DNA of 64,000 nucleotides, from NCBI GenBank assembly GCA_045660545.1, contig JAZREA010000002.1, positions 124,001-188,000 on the forward strand, read 5' to 3'. The stretch's first letter is position 1; each line of letters begins with the position of its first letter. Below the pieces are notes generated by a model that was not told where the DNA came from, did no database searches, and was given only the letters and a program-made list of their open reading frames with translations. This DNA is from JAZREA01 sp045660545. Its GTDB lineage: Bacteria; Bacillota; Clostridia; Monoglobales; Firm-18. Below are positions 16,514 to 23,383 of this stretch, one piece after another. The position numbers and the translations under genes are program-made.

Positions 16514-16937
16514 TGTTTTCCTTTTTTATTTTGTCAACTATGTCCATAATCGTCTTCTCTTCTTCTGTCAGAGGCTTCCCTGAAGCTATGCTTCCGTATG
16601 CGGCAATGATAGCCTCTTTTAAAAATTCGGGGTGCAGCCGTCTGTATTCAGTTTCAGCTACCGATGCCACAGTATGCCTTCCAATATCGTCAAGGGAACT
16701 GTAAATTTTTATAAAACCCAGCAGCTCATCATCAATGACGACAGGTTGTTCATTAAGTGGATGAATGTCAAGCTCCTTTAAAATTGTACTTACCATACCA
16801 TAATTGGATACTGCCACGCCGTTTTTTAAGATAAAATTTATCGTTGTGCGCGGGATTTTTGTGTGCTTCGAAAAATTTTCTATAGTGCTGAATTTTTCTT
16901 TTATTCTCTTGCGAATCAAGTCTTTATACAAATCCAA
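16503..16937 (-). CDS. XRE-like repressor
   Basis: 144 residues from a TTG start at 16937, chosen because AAAGGATGTG lies upstream; longer readings run through the promoter. The helix-turn-helix is at about 16-40 (FSKHTKIPRTTINFILKNG). The rest contains a region rich in charged residues ending in ...EEKTIMDIVDKIKKE. Its gene overlaps the start of the protease gene, as in ImmR-ImmA pairs of integrative elements. Its promoter contains a palindrome (16957-16975) whose core motif recurs at the recombinase start, so autorepression and repression of the recombinase are likely. Confidence 0.75.
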   Translation of the reverse strand: MDLYKDLIRKRIKEKFSTIENFSKHTKIPRTTINFILKNGVAVSNYGMVSTILKELDIHPLNEQPVVIDDELLGFIKIYSSLDDIGRHTVASVAETEYRRLHPEFLKEAIIAAYGSIASGKPLTEEEKTIMDIVDKIKKENNDK

Positions 16938-16956
16938 AGAATCACATCCTTTATTA

Positions 16957-16975
16957 ACATTGTACAACACAATGT
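16957..16975. promoter_or_regulatory. Candidate repressor operator
   Basis: ACATTGT-ACAAC-ACAATGT inverted repeat overlapping the -10 of the repressor promoter. Contains CATTGTACAAC (16958-16968). Confidence 0.6.
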
Positions 16976-16987
16976 CAATTTGGTCAA
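16959..16987 (-). promoter_or_regulatory. Promoter of the XRE repressor gene
   Basis: Minus strand: TTGACC (16987-16982), 17-base spacer, TACAAT (16964-16959). Confidence 0.65.
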
Positions 16988-17005
16988 TAAAATCAACAAA
17001 AACAG

Positions 17006-17033
17006 TTGACATTTTGTTATTTGCTGGTATAAT
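17006..17033 (+). promoter_or_regulatory. Promoter reading toward the recombinase
   Basis: TTGACA (17006-17011), 16-base spacer, TATAAT (17028-17033), about 145 bases before the recombinase start. The long AT-rich leader has no gene. Confidence 0.65.
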
Positions 17034-17170
17034 TGTGACGGTATAATATTTATAATAAGAAATTAAGACGATATATTATACATACAATTTGTAAAAAACA
17101 GTAAATTATTGGCAACTTCATGTAATATTATTATGTTCGTGGTAAAATAATAATACAAATTAGAAAGGAA

Positions 17171-17181
17171 GTTGTACAATG
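17171..17181. promoter_or_regulatory. Second copy of the repressor motif at the recombinase start codon
   Basis: GTTGTACAATG is the exact reverse complement of CATTGTACAAC found at 16958-16968; here it covers the ATG of the recombinase gene. Confidence 0.55.
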
Positions 17182-18021
17182 ATTAAAATTATAACAGATG
17201 ATTTAATTGAAAAATTTAAAGATTTTTTAATTAACGAAGAAAAGGCTTCTTCTACGCTGGAAAAATATATGCGTGATATCAAGGCTTTCTCAGAGTGGAC
17301 TTTGGGGTCCGAAATTGACAAGAGGAAGGTTCTCGACTATAAAGAATACTTGATATGTAGATTTGCTCCCGCATCTGTCAATTCTGTTTTGTCTTCACTT
17401 AACAGTTTTTTTGAATTTAATAACTGGTATGAGATGAAGGTTAAAATGCTCAGAATTCAAAAACAGATTTTTGCACAAAAGGATAAAGAACTTACAAAAA
17501 CAGAGTATGAAAGATTACTTGACGCCGCAAAAGCAAAGAGTAACGAAAGACTGTACTTGTTAATGCAAACTATCTGTTCAAGCGGAATCAGAGTATCGGA
17601 ATTACAGTATATAACAGTTGAGTCAATAAAGCTAAGGAAGGCAACTATTAACTGTAAGGGTAAGATGAGAATTATAATTTTACCCAAGGAGCTTTGCAGA
17701 ATGCTCACGGAATATGCGAAGACCCAAAAAATAACAAGCGGTTCTGTGTTTGTCACGAAAACAGGGAAACCACTTGACAGAAGCACTGTATGGAAAATGA
17801 TGAAATCACTTTGTAAGAGCGCAAGAGTCTCTAAATATAAAGTGTTTCCACATAATTTAAGGCACCTTTTTGCGCGCACTTTTTATACACTTCAAAAAGA
17901 TATTGTAAGACTTGCAGACATTCTTGGACATTCAAGCGTAAACACCACACGTATATACACAATGGAAACCGGTGAAATACACCGTAGGCAAATTCAAAAA
18001 TTAGGACTTTTGCGCTTATAA
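17179..18021 (+). CDS. Tyrosine recombinase, candidate DNA invertase
   Basis: 280 residues. N-terminal SAM-like core-binding domain (about 10-90) and catalytic domain with all key residues: Arg138 (GIRVSEL), Lys161, His225 and Arg228 (HNLRHLFART), His251 (LGHSSVNTTRIY) and Tyr260. Size and domain layout fit XerC/D-type or simple phase-variation recombinases rather than large ICE integrases. AAAGGAAG precedes the ATG. The gene stops 6 bases before the first of two recombination-like sites flanking a promoter segment, which points to a DNA-inversion role. No transfer or excisionase gene is near. Confidence 0.88.
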   Translation: MIKIITDDLIEKFKDFLINEEKASSTLEKYMRDIKAFSEWTLGSEIDKRKVLDYKEYLICRFAPASVNSVLSSLNSFFEFNNWYEMKVKMLRIQKQIFAQKDKELTKTEYERLLDAAKAKSNERLYLLMQTICSSGIRVSELQYITVESIKLRKATINCKGKMRIIILPKELCRMLTEYAKTQKITSGSVFVTKTGKPLDRSTVWKMMKSLCKSARVSKYKVFPHNLRHLFARTFYTLQKDIVRLADILGHSSVNTTRIYTMETGEIHRRQIQKLGLLRL

Positions 18022-18027
18022 ATAAAT

Positions 18028-18059
18028 ATACCACATAATCGAAATTATGTTGCAAGGCA
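18028..18059. repeat. Recombination site 1 (left)
   Basis: 32-bp site with arms CCACATAAT and ATTATGTTG around core CGAA (18040-18043). Outer flanks ATA and CAAGGCA match site 2. Confidence 0.7.
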
Positions 18060-18134
18060 CATCTAAATTGACATAAAAGGAATCAGACTACTCTATGGCA
18101 CACACATATTTTTGTAAAAAACAGCATAATTTTT

Positions 18135-18168
18135 AGACCGGTCATTGTTAGTTTTGTATAACCGGTCT
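18135..18168. promoter_or_regulatory. Paired AGACCGGTC-like boxes
   Basis: AGACCGGTC (18135-18143) and AACCGGTCT (18160-18168) are near-palindromic and mutually complementary. GACCGGTC-type boxes are typical of TetR-family operators; a TetR gene is first in the downstream operon. A hairpin terminator for the recombinase is the alternative. Confidence 0.45.
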
Positions 18169-18228
18169 GTTTCGTTATGGTTTTTTTGATGCATATTGAT
18201 AATTTTTTTATAAAACAACTGTAAATCA

Positions 18229-18257
18229 TTGACAAACACTCCTGAATATGCTAAAAT
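18229..18257 (+). promoter_or_regulatory. Strong promoter inside the invertible segment
   Basis: TTGACA (18229-18234), 17-base spacer, TAAAAT (18252-18257), reading out through site 2 into the TetR gene. Confidence 0.8.
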
Positions 18258-18290
18258 ATGTACGCTATTAATATTGATTTTGGCTATTTA

Positions 18291-18322
18291 ATACCACATA
18301 ATTTCGATTATGTTGTAAGGCA
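18291..18322. repeat. Recombination site 2 (right)
   Basis: Same arms as site 1 (CCACATAAT / ATTATGTTG) with core TTCG (18303-18306), the reverse complement of the site 1 core. Differs otherwise by a single base (T for C at 18316). Confidence 0.7.
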
Positions 18323-18399
18323 TTTTTTTTACCATCTTTTGTAATGAACATTACTTTGTCGGAATATGGGACAATAATTTCAAGAAAGGGTTGGAAGAA

Positions 18400-18963
18400 A
18401 TGGACACTTATAACCTGTCCGATAGAAAAAAAGAAATTGTAAGAATCACATGGCAATACTTGCTAACAACAGGTTTGGCGCACGCATCAATCGGGGAATT
18501 ATGCAGAGAAACAAAACTTGCACAAAGCAGTTTGTATCATTGGTTTGAAAACAAAGACGATATATGGATAAGCGCCGGAAAGTATGGATTATCTAAAGTC
18601 GTCGATGCACTTTTTGCATTTACACTCAATCACACAAATGAAGTGCGAAAATACTTTGATACCCTTTTGGATGAAGTTGAAAAGTACAAGTATGAGTTGC
18701 GTCTTGCAATACAGATTACCACAAGTCCTGTGTTCGGTGAACGGATGAGGGAGAAATCAAAAGATTTTAGACTACTCTACGAATCGTATGCAGAAAAGAT
18801 TATGAGCATTTTTGGATGTACACATCATCAGGCAGAGGTTTTTATCTATTCAATAATTGCATCTGTAATTGATTATGCAATATGGGATGATGGAGAAAAA
18901 ACACAAATGCTGCTTGATAATCTATATACAAGAATAATTGAAAAAATAGATGTTCAATGTTGA
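18400..18963 (+). CDS. TetR-family regulator
   Basis: 187 residues. N-terminal helix-turn-helix (about 10-55, HASIGELCRETKLAQSSLYHWFENKDDIW) and an all-helical ligand domain. The ATG at 18400 has AGAAAGGG nine bases upstream; a TTG at 18391 in the same frame has no spacing for a ribosome site. First gene downstream of the invertible promoter, so it is expressed only when that promoter faces right unless another promoter exists. It probably controls the surface operon by feedback, perhaps at the AGACCGGTC boxes. Confidence 0.85.
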   Translation: MDTYNLSDRKKEIVRITWQYLLTTGLAHASIGELCRETKLAQSSLYHWFENKDDIWISAGKYGLSKVVDALFAFTLNHTNEVRKYFDTLLDEVEKYKYELRLAIQITTSPVFGERMREKSKDFRLLYESYAEKIMSIFGCTHHQAEVFIYSIIASVIDYAIWDDGEKTQMLLDNLYTRIIEKIDVQC

Positions 18964-18974
18964 AAGGAGAGCCC

Positions 18975-19235
18975 ATGGAACTACTCGATGCAGTACTGAC
19001 TGTTACAAAGTGCGAACATGTAGAACAATTAAGGGGTTTGTCATCGGAAAGAAAGCTACACCTTGCACATTCTATTGAGGAACGCGTTCCGAGTGGACTG
19101 GCCTCTATTGACGAATGGAATGAACTGCTAATGATATTTGCAGATGCCCCTCCGGAAAAAGAAAACAAAATAGCTAAAAGAAAACTCCTCAGCTATTTGA
19201 GGGGTGAGAAATATGAAGAAAAGCTGCCGATATAG
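18975..19235 (+). CDS. Small soluble protein, unknown
   Basis: 86 residues, acidic and probably helical, with no family I recognise. AAAGGAGA is well placed before the ATG at 18975, 11 bases after the TetR stop. The tight spacing shows it belongs to the surface operon. Confidence 0.65.
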   Translation: MELLDAVLTVTKCEHVEQLRGLSSERKLHLAHSIEERVPSGLASIDEWNELLMIFADAPPEKENKIAKRKLLSYLRGEKYEEKLPI

Positions 19236-19289
19236 ACGGAAACAGAAGGTGGCAATTTGGGGATAAAAAATAGAAAGTGAGCAAAAACC

Positions 19290-19550
19290 TTGGAATACAG
19301 TGCAGATGTTTTATTAAATGATGACTTCGTAATAGTAGTAATTGCAATGATTGTTGGATTATTTGTGATTATTGCACTTTTTTTGAATTTATATCTTCCG
19401 TTTAAGGAGGAAAAAGATTATATAAAAATGGAGATGGCACGTTCGTTTGACAAAAAAGAATATTTATATTGGAAAGGTCAGCTTAAAAAGCTTTATATAA
19501 GCAAAATACCGATTGTTCGTTCTATTTCCGGACGAAAACAAAACCGGTAA
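19290..19550 (+). CDS. Small single-pass membrane protein, unknown
   Basis: 86 residues from a TTG start; membrane segment about 13-36, then a basic cytoplasmic tail (KGQLKKLYISKIP). The ribosome site (GAAAGTGAG) is weak. No family recognised. The next in-frame ATG would cut into the membrane segment, so the TTG is kept with caution. Confidence 0.5.
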   Translation: MEYSADVLLNDDFVIVVIAMIVGLFVIIALFLNLYLPFKEEKDYIKMEMARSFDKKEYLYWKGQLKKLYISKIPIVRSISGRKQNR

Positions 19551-19587
19551 TTATGCTATGGTATAAAAACAAAACGGAGGTAAAAGT

Positions 19588-20802
19588 ATGCATACACAAA
19601 AACAAATAAAAAGTTGTTCTTTTATTATATGTTGCATCCTCATACTGAATTTGGTTTTGGGTATATCACCGGTTTATGCTGCGGGAGATACCGTTGTTTT
19701 AAATGGTCCTGATGAATGTGCAAATAAAGTTTTTACAGTACAAAACATGTTTCCCGGAGATGAAATATCACAGGATTATGTTTTAAATATATCCCACAAG
19801 AAAAATATCGACATTATGTTTCAGGCTAAGGTTCACGAAGGCTATGTTCTGGCAGAAGTTTTAAAATTAAAGGTTACAATACCTGGAATTCAAGACCCCT
19901 TATATGATGGACTGATGAAAGATATGCCGGATTCAGTTACCTATACCTTGACGGGTATCCAGCAAAGCGTAACTTATCGTTTAACTGTGTATTTGGATAC
20001 TGACGTTGGAAACAAAAATGCAATAGACACTGACGGGAAAAGATACCAAAACAAAGACTTAAAGGCGGATTTTAGCTGGTGGTATATGCCTGAAAGCCCG
20101 GGCGGAGGCTCCGGGGATGGCGGCGGAACAAATGAGCCGGGAACAGGTACGACAAAACTGCTAAGACGTGCGTATGTAATCGGCAGACCGAACAGTTATT
20201 TCGAACCCGAAGCCCCAATTACAAGAGCAGAAACAGCAACAATTTTCGCAAGAATTTTTGCAGATTATAACGAGGATAACTTAATTTCAACAGACACAAA
20301 GTTTAATGATGTTACGGATTCGGATTGGTTTGCTAAATACATATCGCGATGTGAAGACGAAAATATTATCTTTGGCTATGAAGGCTGTTTCAGACCAAGT
20401 GATAATATAACAAGAGCTGAGTTTGCGGTAATTTGTGTAAGATTCTTTGAAAAGCGAAGCGGAAGCACAATTAAGCCTGCGGATATATCCTTTATAGATT
20501 TTGAAAGTAGCCACTGGGCATACGAAGCCATTAAAAAGGCTTGCGCCAATGGATATGTTACCGGCTATCCTGACGGAACGCTTAGGGCAGACAACACCAT
20601 AACTCGTGCAGAGGCGGTAACAATAGTAAACAGAATGCTTGAACGCATTCCCGATAAGGAATACATAGATAACAATTTACATAAGCTTATTGATTTTATA
20701 GATGTTCGCGATAATACATACTGGGCTTACTATGAAATCTTTGAAGCAGCAAATACCCATTATGTTCGATTTGTAAATGATTTTGCAAAATGGGTTGACT
20801 AG
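19588..20802 (+). CDS. SLH-domain surface protein
   Basis: 404 residues. Signal peptide 1-31, an N-terminal beta domain with the phrase NMFPGDEISQDYVLNI that is typical of SipW-dependent/TasA-like proteins, a Gly/Ser linker (about 172-190), then three S-layer homology repeats (about 195-400; ITRAETATIFARIF, ITRAEFAVICVRFF, ITRAEAVTIVNRML). SLH repeats bind pyruvylated wall polymers, so this protein probably anchors the fibre or pilus proteins made by the operon. CGGAGGT ribosome site. Its stop codon TAG uses the first two bases of a repeat element, so the C-terminus may have been altered by insertion. Confidence 0.85.
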   Translation: MHTQKQIKSCSFIICCILILNLVLGISPVYAAGDTVVLNGPDECANKVFTVQNMFPGDEISQDYVLNISHKKNIDIMFQAKVHEGYVLAEVLKLKVTIPGIQDPLYDGLMKDMPDSVTYTLTGIQQSVTYRLTVYLDTDVGNKNAIDTDGKRYQNKDLKADFSWWYMPESPGGGSGDGGGTNEPGTGTTKLLRRAYVIGRPNSYFEPEAPITRAETATIFARIFADYNEDNLISTDTKFNDVTDSDWFAKYISRCEDENIIFGYEGCFRPSDNITRAEFAVICVRFFEKRSGSTIKPADISFIDFESSHWAYEAIKKACANGYVTGYPDGTLRADNTITRAEAVTIVNRMLERIPDKEYIDNNLHKLIDFIDVRDNTYWAYYEIFEAANTHYVRFVNDFAKWVD

Positions 20803-21076
20803 GCACTCGGGAGTCGAGTTCCGTATGGTTTTAAAATGACAATTTGTGTTGATATTGCGTAAAATCCCTTGAAAATACAGCAAGTATTCCCTGCGGAATT
20901 TTACTTATCTGAACCCAAATTGACTGTTTTAAAACTCTTCGACCTTAAATGCAAAGAAATTTAGTGCAATTTCAATGCGGAAGGACGAAGGAAGGCTGAC
21001 GCCTTGCAAGGACGACAAATTGAAAGTGTGCAAATTTATAAATTTAAGGCATACGGGGTTCAACACCCGAGTGCCT
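20801..21076. repeat. MITE-like element with 27-bp terminal inverted repeats
   Basis: The left end AGGCACTCGGGAGTCGAG... (20801-20827) and the right end ...TTCAACACCCGAGTGCCT (21050-21076) are imperfect inverted repeats. The interior has further hairpins, e.g. GTTTTAAAA near 20828 with TTTTAAAAC near 20930, and no convincing gene. It fills the gap between two operon genes. No clear target duplication is visible. Confidence 0.6.
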
Positions 21077-21097
21077 GAACAGAAAGGCGGTTTTAGT

Positions 21098-22072
21098 TTG
21101 AGCAAAAAAACAAAATACACCACAATCGCCTTTCTGGTGCTTTTGTCAGTGGCCTGCGTTATATGCGTTTTGCGTTTCAAGTCTGTAAAAGTTGTGGCTT
21201 TTTATACAAGAAATACTTTATCCTGGAGTAACGCAGAAGTTTCTGAAGACGGCTCGATAAATCTTGATTTTAAAAAAGGGGAAATGACTGTTAGGTTAAA
21301 GAACGAGGTTAAAGGTAACATTGGCTATAACCTATATTTGTATACGGAAAAAGAAACTTCAAATGAGGCCAAGCTGTCGGCAAAAGATATGAGAGAAATT
21401 GACAAAAATGAGTATCCCGCTTCCCTAAAGGAATGCGATGTAAAATGCGCATATCGCGGTTATCTTGAAGGTAACACCAAAAAGGATTTTGAAATAAAGT
21501 CGTCCGGTACTGCGGATTTAAGACTTTTAATGATTATAGAGGATAACAATTCTTATCCAAGGGAAGAAGAAAGCCTCCCCGCTGTTGCAAATGTAAAATT
21601 TAATGCAGAGGTCCTGCTTGACGGGCAGTATCCACGAGGCAGTAATTATTCCTTCTCTTTAAAAGATGGGTCAGGAGAAATAATCGAAACAGTACATAAT
21701 GACGACGGATATATTTCCTTTTCAAATATTGCATTAAAGGAAAAAGGGACTTACATATATTATCTCTCTCAAAACGAGGGGAAAGATAAAGAAACAATTT
21801 ACGATAAATCGGTTTATAAAATAACTATGGTTGCAGAAGGGAAAAATTTTGCAAGGTTTTTTTGTGAAAAAGATGGTACGCAAATAGATACTTTACCAAG
21901 ATTTTCAAATTATAAAGAAAACAAGGATATTGTTGATATAGAAAATATTGTAGAATATCCAAACAACGAGAAAAAATCGAACGAGAAACCAAATTATTTA
22001 CTGATATCAACCTTGGCGGTTGCTTTTCTGCTGATTCTGTTCTGCGTCGTGATAAACAAAAAGAAAGGGTGA
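21098..22072 (+). CDS. FctA-like pilin-domain surface protein
   Basis: 324 residues from a TTG start at 21098 with AGAAAGGCGG upstream. N-terminal membrane segment (8-27), a beta region, then a domain at about 165-260 resembling the streptococcal FctA/Spy0128 isopeptide pilin fold (VKFNAEVLLDGQYPRGSNYSF ... GTYIYYLSQNEG ... VYKITMVAEG). A C-terminal membrane helix and KKKG tail follow. There is no LPxTG motif, so sortase anchoring is not indicated. Shares its 3' end closely with the start of the next gene. Confidence 0.7.
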   Translation: MSKKTKYTTIAFLVLLSVACVICVLRFKSVKVVAFYTRNTLSWSNAEVSEDGSINLDFKKGEMTVRLKNEVKGNIGYNLYLYTEKETSNEAKLSAKDMREIDKNEYPASLKECDVKCAYRGYLEGNTKKDFEIKSSGTADLRLLMIIEDNNSYPREEESLPAVANVKFNAEVLLDGQYPRGSNYSFSLKDGSGEIIETVHNDDGYISFSNIALKEKGTYIYYLSQNEGKDKETIYDKSVYKITMVAEGKNFARFFCEKDGTQIDTLPRFSNYKENKDIVDIENIVEYPNNEKKSNEKPNYLLISTLAVAFLLILFCVVINKKKG

Positions 22073-22080
22073 TGCGAAAT

Positions 22081-22620
22081 ATGATTATGAATAAAAAACT
22101 TCAAATAAATGTCATAACCCTACTTCTTCTTTGTTTAGGACTTTGTATAACGAGCTTTGCGCTTTCATATACCGTGATAAAAATTGAGAGCAATTATTTT
22201 AAAACGGGTGAAATAAAAATCAACCTGAATGATGGCATGGCAATTATAGACGAGAATGATCCTTTGTTCGAGCCGGGCATGACGGTTGAAAAGGAATTCT
22301 TTATTAAAAACAACGGCGCTGAACCAATTTATTATAAGCTGAATTTTACGGGCGTTTCAGGTGAACTAAGCAAAGCAATCGTGGTTACGATATTAGACGA
22401 AAACCGACTCGAATTAGTATCGGGTAAGCTGTATGAGTTTGAAACCTCCAAGGAATTAATAGGTTCTTTAAGCAGGTATGAAAAACAAGATTTAATTGCA
22501 CGATTCCACTTCCCCGAAGACGAAGGGAATGAATACAAGGGTAAGTCGCTTGAGTTTAAAATGTCTGCGATTGCAGTCCAGACAAAAAACAACGATTCAG
22601 AAAATCCGAAATTTGAATAA
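22081..22620 (+). CDS. CalY/TasA-like SipW-dependent secreted protein
   Basis: 179 residues. Signal segment 8-28, then a beta domain with EPGMTVEKEFFIKNNGAEPIYYKL, the recurring pattern of camelysin/TasA-type proteins. GAAAGGGTGA precedes the ATG at 22081, 8 bases after the previous stop. Immediately upstream of the SipW peptidase, its probable processing enzyme. No metalloprotease motif seen. Confidence 0.75.
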   Translation: MIMNKKLQINVITLLLLCLGLCITSFALSYTVIKIESNYFKTGEIKINLNDGMAIIDENDPLFEPGMTVEKEFFIKNNGAEPIYYKLNFTGVSGELSKAIVVTILDENRLELVSGKLYEFETSKELIGSLSRYEKQDLIARFHFPEDEGNEYKGKSLEFKMSAIAVQTKNNDSENPKFE

Positions 22621-22631
22621 GGAGAAATGCA

Positions 22632-23312
22632 ATGAAAGTTTTAAATGTATTAAAAAATGTATTCACTTGGCTGCTTGTGGCAGCTGCGGTGTGTATGATG
22701 GTGTTTACGGTTGTCTCTGTAACAACCTTTGACCGAAACGACAGAGATTTATTTGGATATAAAGCCTTTATCTGCCGTTCTGACTCAATGAAAGCAACGG
22801 ACTTTGCGTCAGGTGATTTGGTGTTTGTTAAAGAGGTTTCACCAAACACTATTAAGGTAGGCGATATTATTTCCTATCGTTCAGAAGATCCTGACTCATT
22901 TGGCGAGACCTTTACCCATAAGGTGCGTTCTCTCACTACAAACGAAGATGGTCAGCCTTGTTTTATTACATACGGTACAACAACAGGAATTGATGATGAT
23001 TCACCTGTAAAGTACACACAGTTTCAAGGAGTTTACAAATTTGATATACCAAAGCTTGGAACATTCTTTGCATTCTTAAAAACAACACCGGGATATTTTA
23101 TCTGTATATTCCTTCCGTTTATGCTTCTGATTTTAATGCAGGGTTTAAGTACGGTGAAATTGTTTAGAAAATATAAGAAAGAACAGATGGAAGAACTGAC
23201 ATCCGAAAGAGAAAAACTGGAGGAAGAACGCAGACAAACGGCTGAAATGATGAAAGAGCTGCAAGCTCTCAAAGAACAGCTTTCGTCAAGAGACGGGCAA
23301 AAGTCCGAATAA
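22632..23312 (+). CDS. sipW: SipW-type signal peptidase I
   Basis: 226 residues, ER-type peptidase. Membrane segment 12-32, catalytic Ser52 in CRSDSMKATDF, His96 in ETFTHKVRS taking the place of the lysine of ordinary bacterial enzymes, and GTTTGIDDDSPVKYTQFQGVY. A second membrane segment (about 155-175) and a C-terminal coiled coil (about 182-222, rich in Glu/Lys) follow; the coiled coil is an extension beyond typical SipW. In Bacillus, SipW processes TasA and TapA. Here two or three candidate substrates flank it. Confidence 0.9.
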   Translation: MKVLNVLKNVFTWLLVAAAVCMMVFTVVSVTTFDRNDRDLFGYKAFICRSDSMKATDFASGDLVFVKEVSPNTIKVGDIISYRSEDPDSFGETFTHKVRSLTTNEDGQPCFITYGTTTGIDDDSPVKYTQFQGVYKFDIPKLGTFFAFLKTTPGYFICIFLPFMLLILMQGLSTVKLFRKYKKEQMEELTSEREKLEEERRQTAEMMKELQALKEQLSSRDGQKSE

Positions 23313-23383
23313 TTAAGGTATAGACAGCAAAGGGCTGTTTATATAGATTCGTCTGACAAAATAAACTTATAGGAGGTAAAAAA

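Larger units (their letters stand above)
18040..18306. promoter_or_regulatory. Putative invertible promoter segment
   Basis: About 265 bp between two matching sites whose 4-nt cores (CGAA and TTCG) are reverse complements. The segment has no gene. It holds a strong rightward promoter near its right end and, at 18135-18168, the paired blocks AGACCGGT and ACCGGTCT, which could be a hairpin or two TetR-type operators. In the given orientation the promoter drives the operon beginning at 18400; inversion would point it at the 3' end of the recombinase gene. Confidence 0.65.

Noticed and set aside
17179..18021. Recombinase as integrase of an integrated ICE or prophage
   Set aside because: No relaxase, conjugation, replication, capsid or excisionase genes occur in the surrounding 15 kb, and the nearest matching sites flank only a 260-bp promoter segment.
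20100..20130. Gly-rich repeat stretch considered as a CRISPR or tandem repeat
   Set aside because: It is only the Gly/Ser linker codons of the SLH protein; no spaced repeats are present anywhere in the window.
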